NCBI RefSeq assembly: GCF_007280555.1
Contig: NZ_VKDB01000018.1
Location: 1-62,284 of the forward strand
Origin: Deinococcus detaillensis
Lineage (GTDB): Bacteria; Deinococcota; Deinococci; Deinococcales; Deinococcaceae
Direction of reading: 5' to 3'
Length of the DNA: 62,284 bases
A program made the translations under genes and the position numbers. Below, in pieces: positions 8,018 to 16,400 of this stretch (the stretch's first letter is position 1; each line of letters opens with the position of its first letter). The notes beneath the pieces were generated by a model. The model had not been told where the DNA came from. It saw nothing but the letters and a program-made list of their open reading frames with translations, and did not search any database.

Positions 8018-9307
8018 TCAGCTCTCCAGCGTGAGGACGATTTCAGATTGATATGGCTTAGGCGGAAGGTTTTGTCTTGACGCGCGGCCACTCAGGCGGG
8101 CACGGTACTCTGCGTTGCGCAGCGGCAGCACTGCCGGCAGGTCCCCACCGAGCGCCGCGTCACTCTCCGGCGTCAGCTTCAGGCCCTGCTTCTCCCGGGT
8201 CACGGTCAGCAGTTTCAAGGAGGGAAGTTCCGGCGCGTTCAAGACGACATACTGACCGGCCGACGATCCTACCGGGTAACCGGGACCGCACAGCACGCAG
8301 AGGACTTCGCCGGGTTTGACGTCGTTCACCTGAAAGCTGCGGTCACCAACCTTGAGTTTCCAGGCGCTGCCGCCCTTTGGCGTGCGAACGGGAGGTCCCA
8401 TGGATTGACTGTCTGCACTGCCAGTGACAGCCGGGCGATTGTTGCGCATGCGGATCAGGAGCAGGGCCAGTGCCGTGAGCACGGCCGCAGCGACCACCCA
8501 GAGCCACCAGGGCAGCCCTGAGCGCACAGGTGCTTGTACCTGCTCGCTGAGCAGAGCCGTCCGGTTGCTGCCGAGCGCTGCGCCATTAAACGCTTTGGGC
8601 ACCACGATCACTGCGTCGAAGGTGCGCTCTGGCCGGTCTGGCATCACCCCCAACTGCACGGAAGCGCCAGTGGTGTTGCTGGTCCGCACCCGGGTCCAGT
8701 TGGCGAGGGCGGCCCGGTATGGGGCGCTGTTCTCGCCCAATGTCCGCTGATCCCGAGTGCCAGCCACACTGGCGGCCGAGTTGGTCAGCAGCACGATGAC
8801 TGCGTCCTGCTTCCCCTTGAGGCGGTCGGTGAGTTGGGAAATCACCGCTTCCGTGTCGTGGCCGCCGTTACTGCCGGCCTGAGGCGAGCGCGGCCACAGA
8901 TCCTGAAACGAAGCGCGCATGGCGCTGCGGTCTACGCCAACCGTCAGCGGATTCAGGGCGCTGCCTTTGTGGGGCCACACGTTCATCTCCCAGGCATAGC
9001 CGCTGAGCTGGTCACCACTGACGAGGTGGGCGGCTGCGACATTCGAGGCGACTTCCCGCGCTGCTTCTGCCATCAGTGGATCTTTGGCAAAATGCCCAGT
9101 GCTAAACGCAAAGACCAGATGAAGGTGCTGTTGATTAAGGTCGCCGCCTGCGGACTTGACAGCTTGCTCGATAGCGCTATAGAGCTGATTGGACTGCTGC
9201 TGCAAGTACGCCTGATCGACAGGGGGAGCGGCGCTTTGAGCGCCGGCCAGGGAACCACTGAGCAAAAGCACCGCGCCGATTTCAAGGCCAATATTCCTAC
9301 GTTTCAA
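8018..9307 (-). CDS. Secreted, membrane-anchored VWA-like protein
   Basis: 429 aa from a TTG start. A signal peptide is clear (basic MKRR, hydrophobic run, then GAQSA). Residues about 25-240 are extracytoplasmic and have the strand-helix rhythm of a VWA fold (LHLVFAFSTGHF; later DAVIVLLTNSAAS), but the usual DxSxS metal site is not intact (FAFSTGH). One membrane helix at about 268-288 (PWWLWVVAAAVLTALALLLI) is followed by basic residues. The cytoplasmic C-terminus (about 315-429) is beta-rich, possibly FHA-like (WKLKVGDRSFQVND). First gene of the five-gene operon, 2 nt from the tubulin gene. It could sense the periplasm and pass the signal to the tubulin/motor complex; an FHA-like domain would suit a link to the pseudokinase. 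The VWA and FHA calls are from pattern only. Confidence 0.6.
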   Translation of the reverse strand: MKRRNIGLEIGAVLLLSGSLAGAQSAAPPVDQAYLQQQSNQLYSAIEQAVKSAGGDLNQQHLHLVFAFSTGHFAKDPLMAEAAREVASNVAAAHLVSGDQLSGYAWEMNVWPHKGSALNPLTVGVDRSAMRASFQDLWPRSPQAGSNGGHDTEAVISQLTDRLKGKQDAVIVLLTNSAASVAGTRDQRTLGENSAPYRAALANWTRVRTSNTTGASVQLGVMPDRPERTFDAVIVVPKAFNGAALGSNRTALLSEQVQAPVRSGLPWWLWVVAAAVLTALALLLIRMRNNRPAVTGSADSQSMGPPVRTPKGGSAWKLKVGDRSFQVNDVKPGEVLCVLCGPGYPVGSSAGQYVVLNAPELPSLKLLTVTREKQGLKLTPESDAALGGDLPAVLPLRNAEYRARLSGRASRQNLPPKPYQSEIVLTLES

Positions 9308-9531
9308 TGGAAGCCAGCCTTGTGGGTGAGAAGAATGTGGGCGAAAGGAGAGGTAGATACAGACATGAGCATAGCCAAAATCTCTTTCTCATATATTTCA
9401 AACCCTTTGATATGCCGATTTGTTGAGCAGCACCAGCCTTGTCTCCAACGGATGACTTGAAGCCGACTGAAGTCCAGTCTTCGGTTCAGTTCACCGCAAA
9501 AAAAGTTGAGACTGGAAGAGCGCTTCTCCCT
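9308..9531 (-). promoter_or_regulatory. AT-richer leader of the ZorAB-tubulin operon
   Basis: These 224 bp separate the SNF2 gene from the five-gene operon. The stretch 9370-9425 is AT-rich and, read on the minus strand, contains TTGAAA and TATGCT. Their spacing (about 22 nt) is too long for a standard promoter, so no exact site can be named. It is the only place in this cluster where an internal promoter could sit. Confidence 0.3.
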
Positions 9532-12291
9532 TCAACCCAAGGCCATGCCAGTGATTCGCAGGCTTCCAGGCTGAACAGTTTCGCTGGCTTCTTGTGACAG
9601 ACGGCGCTGAAGAGCAGCCACCAATGCTTCCATCGGCAGCGCCAGACTGGAGTGAGGGGCGTCCGCAGCCGGGTGAAGAAGAAAGTCGGCGAAAGCGGCA
9701 GGGTTGAGGGCCTCGGCCTGCACGGCCACGAAGCGCTGGTGAAGTCGCCGACCCAGATTGTCATTCCACGCCAACTCTGCGCAGAGCGTGGTCGGCAGAT
9801 TCGCAGCGGCGACATGGCCTTTGAAAACGTAACTGTCAGAAACGTCGAACAGGTGCTGAAGCAGGGAAGACGAGCCGTCCAGCAACTGCACGCCGGGCAG
9901 CTTGCGGCTGAGGGCGCGGTCGAACGTCACGCGGAGGCTGGCCCGCTGATGGGCACTTTGCTGCACCTCCTCCGGTAACCGCAACGACCAGACCCGTCCT
10001 GCGTGTGTCTGCTCCCGCAGCTCAATATGCAGCTGTCGGCACATCCCTTCGACGAATGAGCGCAAGTGATGCGGGGTGAGCGGCAATTCCTGACCCATGC
10101 CCTGCGGATCAAAGCCGCTGGCGTAGCGGAGCAGGGCTTCTTGCTGCTTGGCTGCTTCACGCGCGCGGCTCAGGGCTTCCTCCAGCCGTTCCTGCGTGCG
10201 CTGCGCCGCATAAGTTCGGGCGTCTTCCAGAACCGCACTGACGTCGAGGGCGGCGGCCAATTGGCCGAGGATGTCCTCCTGAAGTCCCTCACGGTACTCA
10301 CCGCTGACACTGGCGAGATCACGGGCCACCGCTTCGAGCCGGCGGTACATCTGCGTCAGGATGTCATCGTCGAGGCTGCCTTCCTGCGCCATGTTGAGGG
10401 TGACCACCGTCTGTGTCTGGCCGTAGCGGTAGAGCCGGCCGACGCGCTGCACCAGCCGCATCGGATTCCAGGGCAAGTCGTAATTCACCAGAATGTGGCA
10501 GCGGGCCTGCAAATTAAAGCCCTCACCGCCCGCTTCGGTAGAAACGAGAAACTGCCCAGCTGTTTCAAAATGTTCAATGGCGCTGCGGCGCTGCTCCATG
10601 GTCTGCCCGCCGTGGATCACGTCCACCGGGCCCAGAGCCGAGAGGGCAGCCACCAGATCATCCTGGGTGCTGCGGTACTCGGTGAAGATCAACACGCGCT
10701 CCTGGGGATTTTGAGCCAGAATTTGCGGAATGACGCTCTCCAGCAGGGCGCGGCGTTTGGCTTCTCCAGCCCGCAGGCCCGCGACTTGGTCAATCAGGTC
10801 TTGCAAGTCCTGGTGCTCACCTTGAAAGAATTCCGCGCCGCCAGTCACATTGGCGTCGTGTTCCGGAGTGTCCTCATGTTCGACTCCAGTTGTCGTCGGG
10901 GCCACCTCCTCAAGTCGGCCCTCGAGACGGGCTAGGCGGCGGCGTAGGGCCATTTCGATGGCCGCCAAACTCGATGCCGCGAGCTTGCGGTAGACGGTCA
11001 TCACGAAGCCAATGGCCAGTGAGGTTTGACTGCCAGGCTGCCGGGCGTTTCGGCTGGCGGTATAGCCCCGCTGCAAGTACGCGCCAAGCGCCCGCTCAAA
11101 CCTCCGTTCCGGCTCTCCCAGAACCGCGCTCACCGAACGCGTCACTTTGCCGCGAAACAGAAACTGACCGTCTGCGTCCGTGACATCCGCTTTTCGGTTG
11201 CGAATGATCATATCGGCCAGAATCTCCGGTTGGGCACGCAGATTTTGAATGCGTTCACGCCAGATCTTGCCAGGCCGCAACAGCTCGAGGAGCGCCTCGA
11301 AGCGGTCAAGCTTGCCCTGGTGGGGTGTACCAGTCAGAAGCAGCAGATCGTCGGCATGGCTCCGCAGCGTTTGAGCCAGGCGGTAGCGCTCCGAGGCGCT
11401 GAGTTTCAGACCGTACTGGGCGCGCGTCAGGCGGTGGGCCTCGTCAAAGACCACCAGATCCCAGCGTGGCGCTTGCTGCACCAACTCGAGGTGTCCCTCG
11501 GCCTTGAGGCGGTCCATGCTGGCGATCACGGTGTCGTAAAGCCGCCACTGGGCCGGATCACTGATGGTGAAATCTTCACCGTAGATCACCGCTTCGCGCA
11601 TACCGAAGCGCTCACGCAGCTCCTGTTGCCATTGCCGCGTTAAGCCTGCCGGCACGCACAAAAGTACCCGCCGAACACCCCGGGCGCGCGCCGCAGCCAG
11701 CAGCAAACCGACTTCAATGGTTTTGCCCAGGCCGACGTCGTCAGCAATCATCCAGCTGAGGGTACCGGAGGTCAGAATGCGGTGGACCAGATGAATCTGG
11801 TGCGGCAACGGATCAATATCCACCTGGGCGAGTGTGCCCGTCAGTCCATGCCAATGTCTTAAGGCCCGGCCCAGCTGACGCAGTCGAAAGCGCTCCGCCG
11901 AACCGTTCGGGAGCGGCGCTGCAGCGGGACGCCGTTGTTTACGGGCCTGCTCTTCCGGGGCGGTCACTGCCTGCAGCGCTGTCCAGGGTAACCAGCGGCG
12001 TTCGGCACTGGTGTGGAACTCGACTAGGACCTGCTCGCGCTCGCCAAGGGTCCGGGTGGTGATGACCCGGCCCTCGCCCAGTCCGCTCAGGGCACCCTGC
12101 GGACCGTGCAGCACCAGTTGGCCCGGTTGCAGGCCGCACGACACTTCCCACAGCCATTTTTCCTGTACCCCTGAGGCGAAGCGTACCCGGAGCCGTTCTT
12201 CATTGATTCCCTTCCCTTGTACCTGTCCCGTTTGCTGGGTGGCGCGGCAGTACACCAGAGCGCCTGTGACGGGCAGATTTGAAAAAGCCAC
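9532..12291 (-). CDS. RapA/SNF2-like SF2 helicase (ZorD/DrmD-like role)
   Basis: 919 aa from a GTG at 12291. That start has a GGAGGAATAACC leader made partly of the upstream gene's end, and the first 41 codons of the longer open frame overlap the neighbour without conservation signals. The N-terminus (1-120) looks like SH3/Tudor-type strands as in RapA. SNF2 motifs are complete: DVGLGKT (near 187), DEAH in VVFDEAHRLT (near 285), LLLTGTPHQGK, then the C-terminal lobe with NYDLPWNPMRLVQRVGR (near 602-618). Zorya type I (ZorD) and DISARM (DrmD) use helicases of this class. Its place directly upstream of the ZorAB-tubulin operon suggests it is the nucleic-acid-engaging effector. No nuclease domain is visible. 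Confidence 0.85.
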   Translation of the reverse strand: MAFSNLPVTGALVYCRATQQTGQVQGKGINEERLRVRFASGVQEKWLWEVSCGLQPGQLVLHGPQGALSGLGEGRVITTRTLGEREQVLVEFHTSAERRWLPWTALQAVTAPEEQARKQRRPAAAPLPNGSAERFRLRQLGRALRHWHGLTGTLAQVDIDPLPHQIHLVHRILTSGTLSWMIADDVGLGKTIEVGLLLAAARARGVRRVLLCVPAGLTRQWQQELRERFGMREAVIYGEDFTISDPAQWRLYDTVIASMDRLKAEGHLELVQQAPRWDLVVFDEAHRLTRAQYGLKLSASERYRLAQTLRSHADDLLLLTGTPHQGKLDRFEALLELLRPGKIWRERIQNLRAQPEILADMIIRNRKADVTDADGQFLFRGKVTRSVSAVLGEPERRFERALGAYLQRGYTASRNARQPGSQTSLAIGFVMTVYRKLAASSLAAIEMALRRRLARLEGRLEEVAPTTTGVEHEDTPEHDANVTGGAEFFQGEHQDLQDLIDQVAGLRAGEAKRRALLESVIPQILAQNPQERVLIFTEYRSTQDDLVAALSALGPVDVIHGGQTMEQRRSAIEHFETAGQFLVSTEAGGEGFNLQARCHILVNYDLPWNPMRLVQRVGRLYRYGQTQTVVTLNMAQEGSLDDDILTQMYRRLEAVARDLASVSGEYREGLQEDILGQLAAALDVSAVLEDARTYAAQRTQERLEEALSRAREAAKQQEALLRYASGFDPQGMGQELPLTPHHLRSFVEGMCRQLHIELREQTHAGRVWSLRLPEEVQQSAHQRASLRVTFDRALSRKLPGVQLLDGSSSLLQHLFDVSDSYVFKGHVAAANLPTTLCAELAWNDNLGRRLHQRFVAVQAEALNPAAFADFLLHPAADAPHSSLALPMEALVAALQRRLSQEASETVQPGSLRITGMALG

Positions 12292-12293
12292 GG

Positions 12294-13133
12294 TTATTCC
12301 TCCTCCAGCACGGTCAGCCAGTAATCGCTGTCGACACCCTGAGGAAAACCTTCGAGCAGCAAGGTGATCCGTTCGGACCAACAGACGTACCGGTGCTCTG
12401 GGTAATTGCGACAAACCTCTACCACCCGGGTCAGCAGCAAGTCGACGTCATGACCAGGAAACCGCCGTGCCAGATCGAGGGCGGTGGCCCAACGTAGCAG
12501 GGGAGTGTCGTACACCGAGCGGTAGAGCTCCCGGCACGGCGTGACATTGAGTTCAGGATGGTCGCGAAACAGCGCGCGCAGCGTGAACGCCATCTCGAAC
12601 TCCTCAGGGGTCATGCCACTTTGAATGAGACGCTCGATGGTGGTATGCAGCTGACCCCAGCGGGGCCGCGCTAGCACGTCGGTCAAGCACTCGACACCAG
12701 CAAACCAGTCGTAGCGGACAGCAATGGTGAGGGCGAAGGTACGGGCCCGGTCACGCCAGCTGAGCTGCTGCGGCGCGGTCCAGGGCTCCCGGAGATCCGT
12801 GCCGTCGTCCACGTCGTCGAGATCAAAGTCAGCACCGAACCCAGCTTCGGGGTGGTCCAGAACGTTCACAGGAAGTTCCTGGAGATCGCCAATCAGATCA
12901 TCCTGGGGGTCGGCGTCCTCGTCATGGGCCAGCACCCGCGTCAGACAGATGTATGCTTCCTGCGCAGTTTGCGCGGCGTACTGGGCCGCACGGAGCGCTG
13001 CCGGCATGACCAGACGACGCGCGTCAGCCTGTAGTTGGGCTTGTAACTCTGCCCGCTCCGCTTGCTGCCACACTGCGGCGGCGTGGCCTTGTAGCGTGAA
13101 CGGTGACGGCACCGGCAGGAAGGAGGGGGTCAT
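12294..13133 (-). CDS. Unknown protein paired with the SNF2 helicase
   Basis: 279 aa from the ATG at 13133; a longer frame reaches 13265 but its extra residues are low-complexity. I do not recognise the family. It is mostly helical and acidic: an Ala/Gln-rich helix at about 20-60, an Asp-rich linker (GADFDLDDVDDGTD) near 110, then helix-turn repeats with Trp, Leu and Arg (WRDRARTFALTIAVRYDWF). No membrane segment or catalytic motif is seen. Its stop lies 2 nt before the GTG of the helicase gene and supplies that gene's ribosome site, so the two are co-translated. It sits where ZorC is found in type I Zorya, but I see no sequence link to ZorC. Confidence 0.7.
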   Translation of the reverse strand: MTPSFLPVPSPFTLQGHAAAVWQQAERAELQAQLQADARRLVMPAALRAAQYAAQTAQEAYICLTRVLAHDEDADPQDDLIGDLQELPVNVLDHPEAGFGADFDLDDVDDGTDLREPWTAPQQLSWRDRARTFALTIAVRYDWFAGVECLTDVLARPRWGQLHTTIERLIQSGMTPEEFEMAFTLRALFRDHPELNVTPCRELYRSVYDTPLLRWATALDLARRFPGHDVDLLLTRVVEVCRNYPEHRYVCWSERITLLLEGFPQGVDSDYWLTVLEEE

Positions 13134-13351
13134 GTCTGGAAGTATGGAGAACAGCTGCGTCACTGCCTGACCACTTGATGACCCGCTGGACGCGTCAATA
13201 GATGACGTCGAGGAGCGGCATACTGGGTGAAAAGTCGAGCCGTAGCCTCGGTAGTGGACTGGCATCAGACCCTAGATGACGGTCTCCCAGAGCAGCGTGT
13301 TTCGTGACTGGGTCACCAGAGTTGACTGAAGTCAAGCCAACACAACGCATG

Positions 13352-13370
13352 CGGCAGGTGTAACCTGCCG
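13352..13370. terminator. Stem-loop between helicase-nuclease and ZorAB cluster
   Basis: An 8-bp stem (CGGCAGGT / ACCTGCCG) with a 3-nt loop lies just past the end of the 1721-aa helicase gene. No clear T-run follows on either strand. A second short palindrome, TTGACT-GA-AGTCAA, lies at 13322-13335. They may end the helicase transcript or bind a regulator of the downstream operon. Confidence 0.35.
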
Positions 13371-13423
13371 AGATGCTGGGAATCACTTTTGGAGAATCCC
13401 GGTCGCGCTGAGTGGCAAGACGC

Positions 13424-16400
13424 TCAGAACAAGGCCGGGGCCGTTTCTCGCAGAACGTCCGCCCGCTCCAGAGACTGCCGAACCTTGGGTGTCAACCGTT
13501 GACCTTCGTAAGCTGCCAGCACGGTTCGGAAGATCGGTTCGGGGGCCAGTGGCTCATCTGGCGCATGATCGCCCCGGTCCAGAAGGCTCTGGATCAGGGC
13601 CGCCAGTTCCATGGGTGGCACCTCGTCGAAGTCTCTCGGACCGCGTTCACGCAGCCGCACTGGCGGGGTATCCCTGACCCTAATAACCTTGTCGATCTGT
13701 CCTGCTCTGTTCCACTCGTCCACCTGCTGGAACGCCTGCTGCCGGAGGCCATACGCGACCACCTTGTTGAGGGCCGACTGGATGTCCTTGCCCACCCGAC
13801 TGAGGCCCGCGGCCCGGGCATACAGCTTGTACGCCCGGTGACAGGGCATCGGCCCTTCGGCAGCCACGATCTCCTTGAGGCCGTGCAGCACCTCCTCGTG
13901 GGTCGCCAAACGCGGGTCCGGTAGGGTCCGCATGGGCCACTCCCGGTACGGGGCCAGCAGTCCCCGGTCCGCCCTGAGTGTGTAGGTGAGATACACGGGC
14001 GGCTGAGCAGTTCCTTCGGGTTCAGGCTCGACTGGAACGGACTCGAGGTCTGGTGTGGCGGACGTTGTCAGGACTTTGAGCGCAGAGACGGCACCCTGCT
14101 CATCCGGAAGCGGGGCTGGCTCGACCTCGGCCACAGCTTCCCGGTTGCGTTCGTCCCCGTCGGGAAACACCCGTTGGCGCTCCAGGGTCTGCCACAGGTC
14201 TTCGAGCGCCGAGTGCCGGTCCCGGAAATAGGTGCTGCCGCGCACCCGCCAGAAGGTCCACCCTGCCCGTTCCAGGGTCTGCTGGCGTTGCAGGTCGGCG
14301 TCATAGGCGTCCGGGCCGTGCCAGTAGTCACCGTCGCATTCGACCGCCAGTTTACCTTTCATGCCCTCGACCACCAGATCGATGTGGTATCCGTTGACCT
14401 CATACTGCGGCAGCACCCGGTAGCCGCGTCCGGCGATGTCGAGGTAAACGTCCAGCTCGAACCAGCTGTCGAAGGGTTTCGGCGGTTTGTAGCTTCCCCG
14501 GTTCGGACGCTTGGCCTCTTCGGTCAGCCTCTGAATATGCGCCGGATCAAGCGGCTTGCTCACGCCCAGATCAGGATTCTGACAGTGCGAGATAAGCTGA
14601 GCACGCAGGTCGTCCGGCTTGAGATCGGACAGCTCAACGGAGTGAAACAGCCACATTTGATCGCGTGCTCGGCTGGCTGCGACGTTCAGGCGGGCCTGGA
14701 ACTTCGCGTCAGTCTTCAGAATCTCCAATTTGCCTTCCGTAGGGCTGGTGACCATACTCAGGAACATCACGTCGCGTTCGTCACCCTGGAAGCTGTACGC
14801 ATCGCCACTGTCCAGGCGGCGGCGCTCGATCTCTGTCTCTGGCAATTCTGAGCGCAGCAGCGTGGCGATCCGATCGGCCTGTCTGCTGCCCAGCAGACTG
14901 ATCACCCCGAAGGTCTTGTCCTTGTACCTGGGGTCGGCGATGCAGGCCTTGATCTGATCGACGATGGCGCGGGCTTCAGGTTCGTTGACCTTGTCGCCAG
15001 TCCGGCCGTCGGTGAAGCCGTCTGCCACATGCCGAGCCAGCACCGGAGACAGGCGGTCGGCCCCGAACTGACGCAGGGCGATCAACGGCTGGAACTGATA
15101 ACTCAGGCGACTGGAGAAGGCGATGATCTCCGGCATGCAGCGGAAGTGCTCGCGCAGGGACAGCTTAGGCGGGTAAGCGATCTCCCCAATGCCAAAGAGG
15201 CTGGCGTCGGCGGCCCCGATCATGTTTTTGGTAGGGAAGTCGTGTAGAAAATGCTCCACAAGAGCATCCACTTTGCTCCGTTCAATCATCACGGCATCCG
15301 GCTCGATCTGCTTGTCGTCACCGACGATGATGATCTGCTTGCCGATGTACGCCAGGAACATTGCCTCAAGTCCAGCCTGACTGGCTTCGTCGACGATCAC
15401 CACATCGAACATGCCGCGCGTCATTGTGAAGCTCTCGGCTACCAGATGCAGTGGCATGATCCAGGCCGGGATGGCACTGCGGGCCTGTTCCAGCGCGGCA
15501 CGGGCGTCCCGGCGGTGCCGCTCGGCGTGCTTGCCCGTTCCCTTCCCGAGCTTCTTCATGGCGCTCTCCCAGAGGGTGAGGCCCATCTGCTCTCGCTGGG
15601 TCAACCGGTTCAGGGTGCTGCTCCAGGCGAGTGAGGAGGCCAGATTGCCCAGGGTGTCGCGGATCTCGCGCCGGCACTCGGCCAGCTGCTCTCTCATCTC
15701 GACTTCCGTATCGGGGTTGGCCAGTTCGGTGAGCCTGTCATCAGCCCGCAACCAGTGCCAGGCAGGGACCAGTTGGGCCAGCTGTCCGTCCCACGCCGGG
15801 CCCGCCGCCGTGCGGACGAGTTCTCCGGCCAGCTTCGGGGCCGTGGCGCTGAGCTGGGCCAGCAGGCGCTGCCGGTCCTGAAGGCGGGCCTGCCGCTGGT
15901 AGAAGTCCTGCACGCGGAGATACATCAGCCCATAGCTTTCCAGATCCCGTCCGGCAACGGCGGACTGAAGCAGCCGGACACTGTCGTGGGCCCTGGGCTG
16001 GGCTGCCAGGGCGTCGAGGACCGGGCGCATCATCTCGATGACCTGCGCGCTGGCCTCTCTGGTCAGTTCCGCGTCCACGGCGAGGGCGGCGGCGATTACG
16101 GCGGTGACCTCTTCCGGCCTCCACCACTGCGGCTCAGGTAAACCCACCACGCCACCCACGGCCCGCTGCGCTTCCTTCAATGCGTCCTTGAGTTTCAGAA
16201 CCTGGGCCAGGGCGTCTTGCTGCTCCTGAAGCTGGGTCAGTCTGAGTGGCAGTGTTCCTACCGGCATGAACCCCACCGCCGCCCAGTTACTTTCGAGCTG
16301 TCTGGCGCGGGCCGTCAGGTCCAGAAAATCCAGCAGCTCTTGGAGAGCCTCGGGGGTATCTGCCGCCCGGCCACGCACCCTGGCGGTGTCTTTGAGGTAC

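Noticed and set aside
8018..9307. Classic VWA adhesion protein with metal site
   Set aside because: The DxSxS motif is not intact, so only a VWA-like fold is claimed.
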